Positions 1-6,761 of a stretch of DNA of 64,000 nucleotides are shown here, in pieces. The translations under genes were made by a program, and so were the position numbers. Below the pieces are notes generated by a model that worked only from the letters and a program-made list of their open reading frames with translations, made no database searches and was not told the DNA's origin. Every line of letters begins with the position of its first letter. The stretch's first letter is position 1. Origin of the DNA: Maribacter hydrothermalis (GTDB lineage: Bacteria; Bacteroidota; Bacteroidia; Flavobacteriales; Flavobacteriaceae); the NCBI RefSeq assembly GCF_001913155.1, contig NZ_CP018760.1:2728001-2792000 (forward strand), given 5' to 3'.

Positions 1-581
1 ACCAAGGGCTAAAAAGTTTCATTCCACCGCATGGCACCTATAAAGGTGGTCCCGATGGGTTTACGTACATCAGGGAACACGACAATTATCTATGCCCACA
101 GGGCAAGGTGATCCCTTTCAAAAAAGTGTTCCTTGACAGCCGGACCAAGACCAAAAAGAAGGCGTACCGCGCGTCGAGCAAGATCTGCAAGGGCTGCTCG
201 ATCATGGAAAGCTGCCTTGGAAAGGTCAACGAGAAACAGTTCTCGGTCACGTATTATCGGGCGGAATACGAACGGAACATCGCAAGGGTCGAGAGCCCAC
301 AGGGCAGGTATATGAAGGGTAAACGACAAAGCACCGTAGAACCCGTTTTCGGTACCCTCACCCAGTTCATGGGCATGCGCAAGATAAATACGATAGGTCT
401 GGAACAGGCCAACAAGGTGATGCACCTCTCCGCAATCGCCTATAACCTTAAGAAGTACCTGAAATTTGAACTGAAACGTTCAAATAGTGGGCTAGCAAAG
501 CTTGCTTTTAAGGTCTTTATAAAAAGTACTGTCCAAGATATGTTTTCAGTATTCCTAAGGCATCAAAAAGTGACATTCTAA
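1..581 (+). CDS. IS1182-family transposase, C-terminal part (5' end outside window)
   Basis: The open frame already runs at base 3 and continues to the TAA at 579-581, so the N-terminal part lies outside the window. The visible part has the zinc-ribbon-like spacing of IS1182-type DDE transposases: YLCPQGK, then CKGC and ESC about 35 residues later, followed by a basic stretch (YMKGKRQSTVEPVFGTL) carrying the conserved Glu of the DDE catalytic core, and an end LKKYLKFELKR. It would cut and join the ends of its own insertion sequence. Bases 1 to about 470 are clearly richer in G+C than the rest of the window, which suggests acquisition from another host; the last 35 codons are AT-rich like the local DNA. 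The family call is from motifs, not from a search. Confidence 0.85.
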   Translation, partial: QGLKSFIPPHGTYKGGPDGFTYIREHDNYLCPQGKVIPFKKVFLDSRTKTKKKAYRASSKICKGCSIMESCLGKVNEKQFSVTYYRAEYERNIARVESPQGRYMKGKRQSTVEPVFGTLTQFMGMRKINTIGLEQANKVMHLSAIAYNLKKYLKFELKRSNSGLAKLAFKVFIKSTVQDMFSVFLRHQKVTF

Positions 582-596
582 TACTGAACCGGTAAT

Positions 597-623
597 AATA
601 AAACCTCTTAAAGAGGCTTTATT
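597..623 (+). terminator. Hairpin after the transposase, possible terminator
   Basis: Inverted repeat of AATAAAACCTC (597-607) and GAGGCTTTATT (613-623) with one mismatch, 16 bases after the transposase stop. It is AT-rich at the base like an intrinsic terminator and could work in both directions. It may instead be part of the insertion-sequence end. Confidence 0.45.
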
Positions 624-654
624 ATGTTGATTTTATTCAGAATTTAAGCTTGTG

Positions 655-669
655 CAACGGTTACCGTTG
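655..669. repeat. 15-base perfect palindrome between IS and orphan gene
   Basis: CAACGGT-T-ACCGTTG is a perfect inverted repeat around one base, flanked by TGTG on the left and TTGTGCG on the right. It lies between the insertion sequence and the 3' end of the unknown gene at 684-1598. Its role is unknown; it could be an element end, a protein-binding site or a short hairpin. Confidence 0.5.
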
Positions 670-683
670 TTGTGCGTAGGCTT

Positions 684-1598
684 TTACGTGACCCTTCCAT
701 TAACTACATTTAAAATAGTTAGAAAGTCAATCCAGTATTTTCCATCAGGGACTCTTTCATTTTCTACTATTACAAGGTCTCCAGTTGTAATTCCCGATGT
801 TTTTTTCTTCCATATTTCAATTCTCTTTTTTTTGATAATAGTTTCTTTGTAGGTAATATGGAATATACGTTCAATAGTATTGTTTTTTTGTAAAACCCCT
901 AACAGGGATTGAATTTTTTGTAAGCCATTCCTCGGTTTTTCTTTTGACGAAATAATTTCGTCTCCGACCAAAATGTTATGAGTTTTTTGTTTGACTATTA
1001 ATTCGTTATTTATAAACTTATACTTTTTCTTGAAGTATATTTTTGAAATTTTCCCGTTAATTAGTTCATACAAATTGTGTTCCGTTTCAAGAGATTTTAG
1101 AGAAGTTTTCTCCCCATTTATCAAAACGAGATTGCCAGTTTTTATTTCTTTGTCAAGCGGTTTTCTAACTACTTCAACCTCTGTGAAATCTATCAGTTTT
1201 AGCAGTGTAATATTTAAATCTTTTTTTCTAGAGTTTTCTATGTGGGCAATAAATTCATTTTCTGTGAATTTTGAATTATCATAGAATGCATATAATTCGG
1301 GGTCTGTTGAATCTTGTTTAAGTATTAATATTTCATTGTATATGAAGTGCTTTTCAAATAATTTTTTTTCATTTAAAAAACTGATTGCAAGGTATTCATT
1401 CAAATATTCATATGCTCCATCAATTATATTGCCATTTTGAGAAATAGAAAGAATTCCATTGTTTCTAAAGAACCATTTTTCGGCAACTCCATTCGTCGAT
1501 AACTTAATCCAAGTTCTGTCCTGCAATAAGGCAATCGTGGTCAATTTATTATTTAACGGCAAGACCTTTTTTAATAAGAAATTTAAATACTCTAACAT
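684..1598 (-). CDS. Hypothetical protein, 304 aa
   Basis: I do not recognise a named family. The product has no signal peptide or membrane segment and looks cytosolic. The first half has the pattern WFFRNNGILSISQNG, then YEYLNEYLAISF, then ILILKQD and LYAFYDN, a beta-rich layout. The second half contains recurring short units of the form G-N/D-L-V-x-I/V-x-N/G-E (TGNLVLINGEKT; TGDLVIVENERVPDG), and the protein ends LTILNVVNGRV, so it may be built from repeated small beta modules. It reads toward the insertion sequence and stands alone, about 190 bases from the next gene. AT-rich codon use matches the host. Start ATG at 1598 is the only good one near the 5' end. Confidence 0.65.
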   Translation of the reverse strand: MLEYLNFLLKKVLPLNNKLTTIALLQDRTWIKLSTNGVAEKWFFRNNGILSISQNGNIIDGAYEYLNEYLAISFLNEKKLFEKHFIYNEILILKQDSTDPELYAFYDNSKFTENEFIAHIENSRKKDLNITLLKLIDFTEVEVVRKPLDKEIKTGNLVLINGEKTSLKSLETEHNLYELINGKISKIYFKKKYKFINNELIVKQKTHNILVGDEIISSKEKPRNGLQKIQSLLGVLQKNNTIERIFHITYKETIIKKKRIEIWKKKTSGITTGDLVIVENERVPDGKYWIDFLTILNVVNGRVT

Positions 1599-1790
1599 TA
1601 ATTATTTATTTCTGTTTTTTTAGCTTACACACAATATTTGAATATGTATACAATTAAACCTATCCCTATTTTAGATACAATGTAGTCAAAAACTTTACAA
1701 AGTCAATGAATACACTATTGTAACGGTATTTTAACCGTATAATATACATTGGTAATCGTTTGTTATTGTTGTTTTAAGCTACTAGTTTTA

Positions 1791-2576
1791 TTATAGCGAT
1801 TTTAAAAGTCCACCATCAATTGGGATATTCGTTCCTGTAATATAAGCAGCATTATCAGATGCCAAGAATGCTGCTAAATATCCATACTCTTCTGGTTTGC
1901 CAATACGTTGCATTGCCACTTTAGACTCCATTTCTTTTCTAACTTGGCTGGCTTCAATGCCTAGTTGCTCGGCTTTTTTGGCATTGAGCTGTGTAATTCT
2001 ATCGGTGTCAAAATATCCGGTGAGAACACTATTAACGGTTATGTTATGTTTGCCTACATCTGTAGCCAAAGATTTTGCCCAAGTTACTACTGCTGCCCTA
2101 ATTGAATTGGATAATGCCAGATAGGAGAGCGGTTCCTTCACGGAAACAGAGGCTACATTAATAATACGTCCCCAATTTTTTTGCATCATGGATTTTAATG
2201 CTAATTCTGTTGTAAAAACTACGGTTTTAAACAAGAGGTCAAATGCTTCTTGATAATCATGAACCTTTATCTCTAAGGCACTCCCGGCACTAGGTCCTTG
2301 GGTGTTATTTATTAATATATCAATACTGTTATTTTCAAAGTATCTAGAAATCACCTTTTGGTAGTCTTTGAAATTATTAAAATCTATTGCAAGGTATTGA
2401 TGTTGCTGCCCTTGGTCTGTAGGCAATTCATTGACTATTTGTTGCAACTTCTCTTCGCTATGAGACATGAGGGTTACACTGGCTCCACTTTCCGCCAATT
2501 GCTGTACAATAGCTTTACCTATTCCAGCACTGCTACCACCTACTAATGCTTTTTTATTTTTTAAAGATATATTCAT
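1791..2576 (-). CDS. SDR-family oxidoreductase with atypical active site, 261 aa
   Basis: Rossmann-fold short-chain dehydrogenase/reductase. The nucleotide-binding motif GGSSAGIG is at residues 13-20 and NNTQG (usual NNAG) at 90-94; the C-terminal DGG-type end (IPIDGGLLKSL) is present. The catalytic region reads VSVKEPLSYLALSNSIR: there is a Tyr at 152 but the Lys expected four residues on is Ser. This L-S-N-x-x-R pattern is known in an SDR subgroup resembling beta-ketoacyl reductases but without a full catalytic tetrad, so the reaction cannot be predicted. It is followed on the same strand, upstream, by two cupin genes; gaps are 58 and 200 bases, so co-transcription is only possible, not shown. 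Confidence 0.85.
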   Translation of the reverse strand: MNISLKNKKALVGGSSAGIGKAIVQQLAESGASVTLMSHSEEKLQQIVNELPTDQGQQHQYLAIDFNNFKDYQKVISRYFENNSIDILINNTQGPSAGSALEIKVHDYQEAFDLLFKTVVFTTELALKSMMQKNWGRIINVASVSVKEPLSYLALSNSIRAAVVTWAKSLATDVGKHNITVNSVLTGYFDTDRITQLNAKKAEQLGIEASQVRKEMESKVAMQRIGKPEEYGYLAAFLASDNAAYITGTNIPIDGGLLKSL

Positions 2577-2634
2577 TTCTCAAATTTATTTTAGGTTGGG
2601 GGGAGTGAGCGTGGCCGAATTCAACATCTAAAAG

Positions 2635-2952
2635 CTAACGGTATTCTTCTCTGGTAGGACTAAAAACGTCTAATAATTTACATGGTGTCAAGGCAACACC
2701 GCTATGTTTTTTATGCGGAGCAATAACCACGATGTCTCCGGGGCCATACACTTTTGTCGTTTCATCTAAAGTGAATTCAAAATCACCTTCCATAACATGC
2801 ATAATTTGTTCATTTATGTGGGAGTGTTCTGGAACTTTTGCTCCTTTTTCCACCTCCCAAAAAGCGATACTCATATTTTCTGAATGGACCAATTTACCAT
2901 GTAAACCTGGCATAATTTCTTTAGAAGTTATATTAGAAAGATTTAATGTCAT
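2635..2952 (-). CDS. Single-domain cupin protein, 105 aa
   Basis: Small beta-barrel cupin. Motif 1 is H-S-H followed by Glu four residues later and then M-E-G (VPEHSHINEQIMHVMEG), motif 2 is GPGDIVVIAPHKKHSG with the fourth metal-ligand His, so all usual ligands (3 His, 1 Glu) are present. Proteins of this size bind a metal and act in sugar or small-molecule metabolism or as sensors; the substrate cannot be told. The gene 200 bases upstream encodes a close paralogue with the same order of motifs, including MPGxxGK near the N terminus and LTPC near the C terminus, so the pair looks like a local duplication. Confidence 0.88.
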   Translation of the reverse strand: MTLNLSNITSKEIMPGLHGKLVHSENMSIAFWEVEKGAKVPEHSHINEQIMHVMEGDFEFTLDETTKVYGPGDIVVIAPHKKHSGVALTPCKLLDVFSPTREEYR

Positions 2953-3152
2953 GTTGTTTTAGTTTAAAAACTAAAGATACTAGAATCACTTAAATTATAA
3001 AACAGTAAATTTTGCATAATTGATTTATAGTAGGGCACTAGTTACGCCAATTATTTACCGTATTAATTTAAAAAGGGCGAATACTTTTTGGAAAGATAAT
3101 TGTAATAAAAACTATATAAATACATAGCTCCTAATTGGTTGGAAAACTTAAA

Positions 3153-3461
3153 TCAATCGCTGTTTTTTACAAATACATCCATAAACCTACAGGGTGTTAG
3201 AGCCTTGCCTTTATGCTTTTTATTAGCAGGTATGGTTATTAAATCTCCGGCTTTAGCAATATGGGTATTACCTTCTATGACAATTTCAAATTCCCCTTCT
3301 ATGATGTGCATAATTTGCTCATGACTATGTAAATGCTCGCCAACACTTGCTCCTTTATCCACTTCAAAAAAAGCGATACTAATTTCCTCTGAAGGAATTA
3401 TTTTACCATAAAAACCAGGCATAATTTCAATAGCTTCAATATCCAATAATTTAGAAATCAT
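3153..3461 (-). CDS. Single-domain cupin protein, paralogue of the 2635-2952 gene, 102 aa
   Basis: Cupin with motif 1 GEHLHSHEQIMHIIEG and motif 2 KAGDLITIPANKKHKG, so metal ligands are complete. It shares with its neighbour the N-terminal EIMPGxxGKxxxSE segment, the SIAFxEVxKGA segment and the ALTPCxxxDVF end, which supports tandem duplication followed by divergence. No linked enzyme gives a substrate. The ATG at 3461 is preceded by AT-rich sequence with no Shine-Dalgarno, the usual situation in this phylum. Confidence 0.88.
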   Translation of the reverse strand: MISKLLDIEAIEIMPGFYGKIIPSEEISIAFFEVDKGASVGEHLHSHEQIMHIIEGEFEIVIEGNTHIAKAGDLITIPANKKHKGKALTPCRFMDVFVKNSD

Positions 3462-3628
3462 GATGATTTAGTTTTGCTATAAGTTATTTAAATGAAGCCT
3501 TTAAATAGGGTTTGCAAGATTAAGTTTATATTAATTTTTATTCGATAATCGAGTTTTATATGCTCCGAACCTTGCGTCGTAATCTTAATTAAATTTTCAA
3601 TTTTATGTCTCGTGGGTTTGCCTTGAGG

Positions 3629-5803
3629 TTATTTACTATAGTTCCAACCTATAACAACAAATTCGCATCTACGGTTCCACTCATGGTCTTCTTCTGTACA
3701 GGCGTCCTCTGTTGCGCAAACAACTATTGGCTTAGATTCTCCGTATCCTTTGGATACAATTCTGCCCGATTCAATTCCGTTTTTAACCAAGAATTCTTTA
3801 GCAGAATCTGCTCTTTTTTGGGATAGATTTTTGTTGTATCCTCCATTTCCACGAATATCTGTATGGGTTCCAATTTCAACGACTATACCTGGGTTCTTCT
3901 TCATTACATCAATAACCGTTTGTAAGCGCTCACGAGATTCTCTTCTTAAGTACCACAGGCTATAATCGAAATGTATTTCTTCAGTTTTAATTATAGTACG
4001 ATCGGTTTCTTTTACTAAAGAACTCTCCGTATTAATGGCATCGGTTATTTTTTTCACCAATGCTTCTTCACTTTTAGCCTTTTCTACTATGCGTTGCTTA
4101 GCCTCGCGAGCAATCTTTTCTTCCTTTTGTTTAGCAGCTAGTGCGGCTTCCTTTTTCTCGTCTTCAAGTTTTTTTAATGCTAAAGTTTCTGCACGTAATT
4201 TTTCTGCTGCTTGCTTTTCTTGTAGGACCAATGCTGCCGCTTTTTCTTTTTCTAAAACGGAATATAAGTCCATAGACGCATCAATTTCGGCATTACGTTC
4301 TTTAGTACTGCGAATGTTTTTTGAATTGCCCTCATAGCCCTCTTTTTCTGCCTTTACCGTATACAATGCTTCACAGTCGATAGTAAAGTTAAAAACACCA
4401 TTTTCTTTAGATTTCAATGTTGTTATAACCTGGTCGTTTGCATCAATCAAAAGTACTGTGGCACCGGCTAATGGTAGGGTAGTAGTACGGTCTGTTATAA
4501 TACCAGTGATAAATTGTTGACAATCTTCAATTTGTAATTCTTTAGTTATTTTAAAACTATACATATCATCACTTCCCTTACCGGACGGTCTGTTACTTGC
4601 AAAATAACCCGATTTGTTATCAGTATTTAAAATGTATGAAAAATCATCATATCCGCTATTTAGAGGCAAGCCTAAATTATCTGGCTGAAGGAAAGTTCCA
4701 TTCTTGTTTTTGGAGATAAAAACATCTAAAAGCCCATAACCTGGGTGACCATTAGATGAAAAATAAAGCGAATTGTCATTGGCTATAAACGGAAATTGCT
4801 CTTTTTTATCCGTATTAATTACACTTCCTACATTAACAGGTATGCCAAATGAATTATCTGCTTGTAGATTAACTTCATAAATATCAAAAGAACCAAATCC
4901 ACCGGGTCTATCCGAAGAAAAATACAATTTTGTGCCCTCTGCATTTAAAGTAGGGTGTTCATTAGAAAAATCATCGCTATTAAAAGGAAGTTCGGTAATG
5001 TTCCTCCAAACCCCATCTTCTAAATGGGCACTGTAAATTTTAAGATTGGATATTTTTTTATCATCTGTTTTTCGCTTTCCTCCGTTAGAATTGTTACGGG
5101 TAAAGTAAATGGTTTTTCCGTTGGATGAAATTGTAAATGCGCCTTCATGTAATTTAGTATTTATAGTATTAGATAGGTTGGTGCTTACACTATCTCCCAA
5201 TTGAATTTTGTCTATTGGATGCGTGTAAATATCCAAGTAGTTTTGATTGTTCCATCGATAGGTTTTAGAGCCAGTTTTTTTTTGAGTAGCCGTATACCAG
5301 ATAGCATTACCTACTAGCATAGCTCCAAATTCAGATGTTGTCGTATTTAGCGTACTGTTTTCAATAGCAAAACGGTCACCTATGGCTCGTACATTTTCTA
5401 GATATTTGGTGTTATCTTTTACTAGCTGTACTTTGTCTAGGTTGCCTTCTTTGGTATAATAATCTACTAAAACAGTTTCAGCTTCTTGGTATTCACCAAT
5501 GGCTTTTAAAGACTGATTTAGTTTAAAATAGTAGTCATCTTCTATAATTTCGCCATAATTGGCAATTAAATAACGATACCAACGTGCGGCAGCGTTTAAA
5601 TCAAAAGTATGGTAATAGCTATCGGCCAAATTTTTAATAACCTGGCTACTTTTATTGCTTGGTAATACGGCCTCATATAAAGTAATGGCATCAGCGTAGT
5701 ATGCCTTTTCAAAAAGGTCGTTTGCCCGTTTTAAATCTTGTTGCGACCAAGTAGACTGAAATATCCCTAAGAATATAATAAGGTATATGTATATTTTCTT
5801 CAT
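3629..5803 (-). CDS. OmpA-family protein with TPR, PD40-type propeller and carboxypeptidase-regulatory-like domain, 724 aa
   Basis: The start is placed at the ATG at 5803, which gives a clean signal peptide (MKKIYIYLIIFLGIFQ... ending TWSQ); an in-frame ATG 9 codons earlier lies inside the upstream gene. Order of parts: TPR-like helices about residues 20-130, beta-propeller blades with repeated YFSS/YFTRN and FDIYEVN motifs about 140-430, a carboxypeptidase-regulatory-like beta-sandwich about 445-515, a Lys/Glu/Ala-rich coiled coil about 535-600, and an OmpA C-terminal peptidoglycan-binding domain (EIGTHTDIRGNGGYNKNLSQ) near the end. Proteins of this build anchor outer-membrane assemblies to the cell wall. 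The ATG follows the PorP/SprF stop by one base, so translation is probably coupled. It is the last gene of a T9SS-linked operon. Confidence 0.92.
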   Translation of the reverse strand: MKKIYIYLIIFLGIFQSTWSQQDLKRANDLFEKAYYADAITLYEAVLPSNKSSQVIKNLADSYYHTFDLNAAARWYRYLIANYGEIIEDDYYFKLNQSLKAIGEYQEAETVLVDYYTKEGNLDKVQLVKDNTKYLENVRAIGDRFAIENSTLNTTTSEFGAMLVGNAIWYTATQKKTGSKTYRWNNQNYLDIYTHPIDKIQLGDSVSTNLSNTINTKLHEGAFTISSNGKTIYFTRNNSNGGKRKTDDKKISNLKIYSAHLEDGVWRNITELPFNSDDFSNEHPTLNAEGTKLYFSSDRPGGFGSFDIYEVNLQADNSFGIPVNVGSVINTDKKEQFPFIANDNSLYFSSNGHPGYGLLDVFISKNKNGTFLQPDNLGLPLNSGYDDFSYILNTDNKSGYFASNRPSGKGSDDMYSFKITKELQIEDCQQFITGIITDRTTTLPLAGATVLLIDANDQVITTLKSKENGVFNFTIDCEALYTVKAEKEGYEGNSKNIRSTKERNAEIDASMDLYSVLEKEKAAALVLQEKQAAEKLRAETLALKKLEDEKKEAALAAKQKEEKIAREAKQRIVEKAKSEEALVKKITDAINTESSLVKETDRTIIKTEEIHFDYSLWYLRRESRERLQTVIDVMKKNPGIVVEIGTHTDIRGNGGYNKNLSQKRADSAKEFLVKNGIESGRIVSKGYGESKPIVVCATEDACTEEDHEWNRRCEFVVIGWNYSK

Positions 5804-5804
5804 T

Positions 5805-6752
5805 TTAGTAGAATCTAGGAGATTTATCATAACCTTTTTTAAGTCCCCAAAGGTCTAGGTTAAACAGCACAAATATTTCGTGAGAACCGGTGTTAAAAGC
5901 GCCTAAATTAGATAAGGTGTAATCGTAAGCATATCCTATACGCAATGCGGGTACTACCGCAATATTGAACATGGCACTTACAGAGTCCTCTAATCTATAC
6001 GATATACCGCCTTCAAAACGATTATTGAATAAGGCGTTAAAAGAAACATCTGCTGTAATAGGAGCTCCTGAAACCATTTTTGTAAGTATTGAAGGTTTTA
6101 GTTTTAAATTAGAATTGATATCAAAAACATAACCGGCCATACCAAAAAGATGAATAGCTTCAGCACCAATTCTTGTAATACCATCTCTGTTTTCTAGATG
6201 TTTAGAAGTCAATAAATTTGGGATGGAGACACCTGCATAAAACTTATCTCTGTTATAAAAAGCACCAATACCCACATTAGGAAAGGTATTATTCATGTTT
6301 TCATTAAAAGCAGGGTCATCTTGTACTTCTGGTAGTCTAAACCCGTTGAAATTGGTTTCAAAAGTGGTAGTACCTCCTTTTAACCCTAAACTTAGATTAC
6401 TTTTTTCGTCTAACTTTAGAATGTAGGCGAAGTCTACATAAATATTATTTTCTTTTAAAGAGCCATCACCTATATCATCTGAAATAATTGATGCGCCCAT
6501 TTCTATTTTTTCCGATAACGGGGTATGCACGAAAAAGGTTAAGGTTTTAGGTGCACCTACCGCATTTTCCCATTGGGTTCTGTATAGCGTTCCAAAATTA
6601 AGCATGCCTAATTGGTTGGTGGTATACGCAGGGTTTACCACATTCATGTTATACATGTATTGCGTATACTGTGGGTCTTGCTGACCTTGTAATTTTATAA
6701 GGAACAAAAGCATTACTATGCAGATACTCCAACGTGTGTTTTTTAGTTTCAT
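5805..6752 (-). CDS. PorP/SprF family type IX secretion system membrane protein, 315 aa
   Basis: Typical PorP/SprF start: signal peptide, then QDPQYTQYMYNMNVVNPAY, followed by repeated amphipathic beta strands of an outer-membrane barrel and an aromatic C terminus (SPRFY). In flavobacteria SprF-like proteins are needed for secretion and surface attachment of specific type B cargo proteins encoded next to them. Here the gene lies 9 bases downstream of such a cargo gene and one base upstream of the OmpA-family gene, which fits a dedicated role for its neighbour. Membership of the family is clear; the specific pairing is inferred from position. Confidence 0.93.
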   Translation of the reverse strand: MKLKNTRWSICIVMLLFLIKLQGQQDPQYTQYMYNMNVVNPAYTTNQLGMLNFGTLYRTQWENAVGAPKTLTFFVHTPLSEKIEMGASIISDDIGDGSLKENNIYVDFAYILKLDEKSNLSLGLKGGTTTFETNFNGFRLPEVQDDPAFNENMNNTFPNVGIGAFYNRDKFYAGVSIPNLLTSKHLENRDGITRIGAEAIHLFGMAGYVFDINSNLKLKPSILTKMVSGAPITADVSFNALFNNRFEGGISYRLEDSVSAMFNIAVVPALRIGYAYDYTLSNLGAFNTGSHEIFVLFNLDLWGLKKGYDKSPRFY

Positions 6753-6761
6753 TTGTGTGGG

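Larger units (their letters stand above)
1..626 (+). mobile_element. Right part of an insertion sequence (IS1182-like)
   Basis: The transposase fragment and the inverted repeat that follows it are taken as the right part of an insertion sequence. The exact right end is not defined: terminal inverted repeats cannot be paired because the left end is outside the window. The boundary given (after the hairpin at 597-623) is a guess; the element could also end near the palindrome at 655-669. Confidence 0.5.

Noticed and set aside
133..425. Alternative frames on both strands in the transposase region.
   Set aside because: High GC removes stop codons by chance; only the frame ending at 581 carries transposase motifs.
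1719..1742. Inverted repeat ACGGT / ACCGT upstream of the orphan gene.
   Set aside because: Only five pairs in AT-rich DNA, with no promoter or gene context to support a function.
4035..4337. A plus-strand frame of about 100 residues, rich in Ala/Ser/Phe, within the OmpA-family gene.
   Set aside because: It is the antisense of the Lys/Glu/Ala coiled coil and has no start signal or domain of its own.
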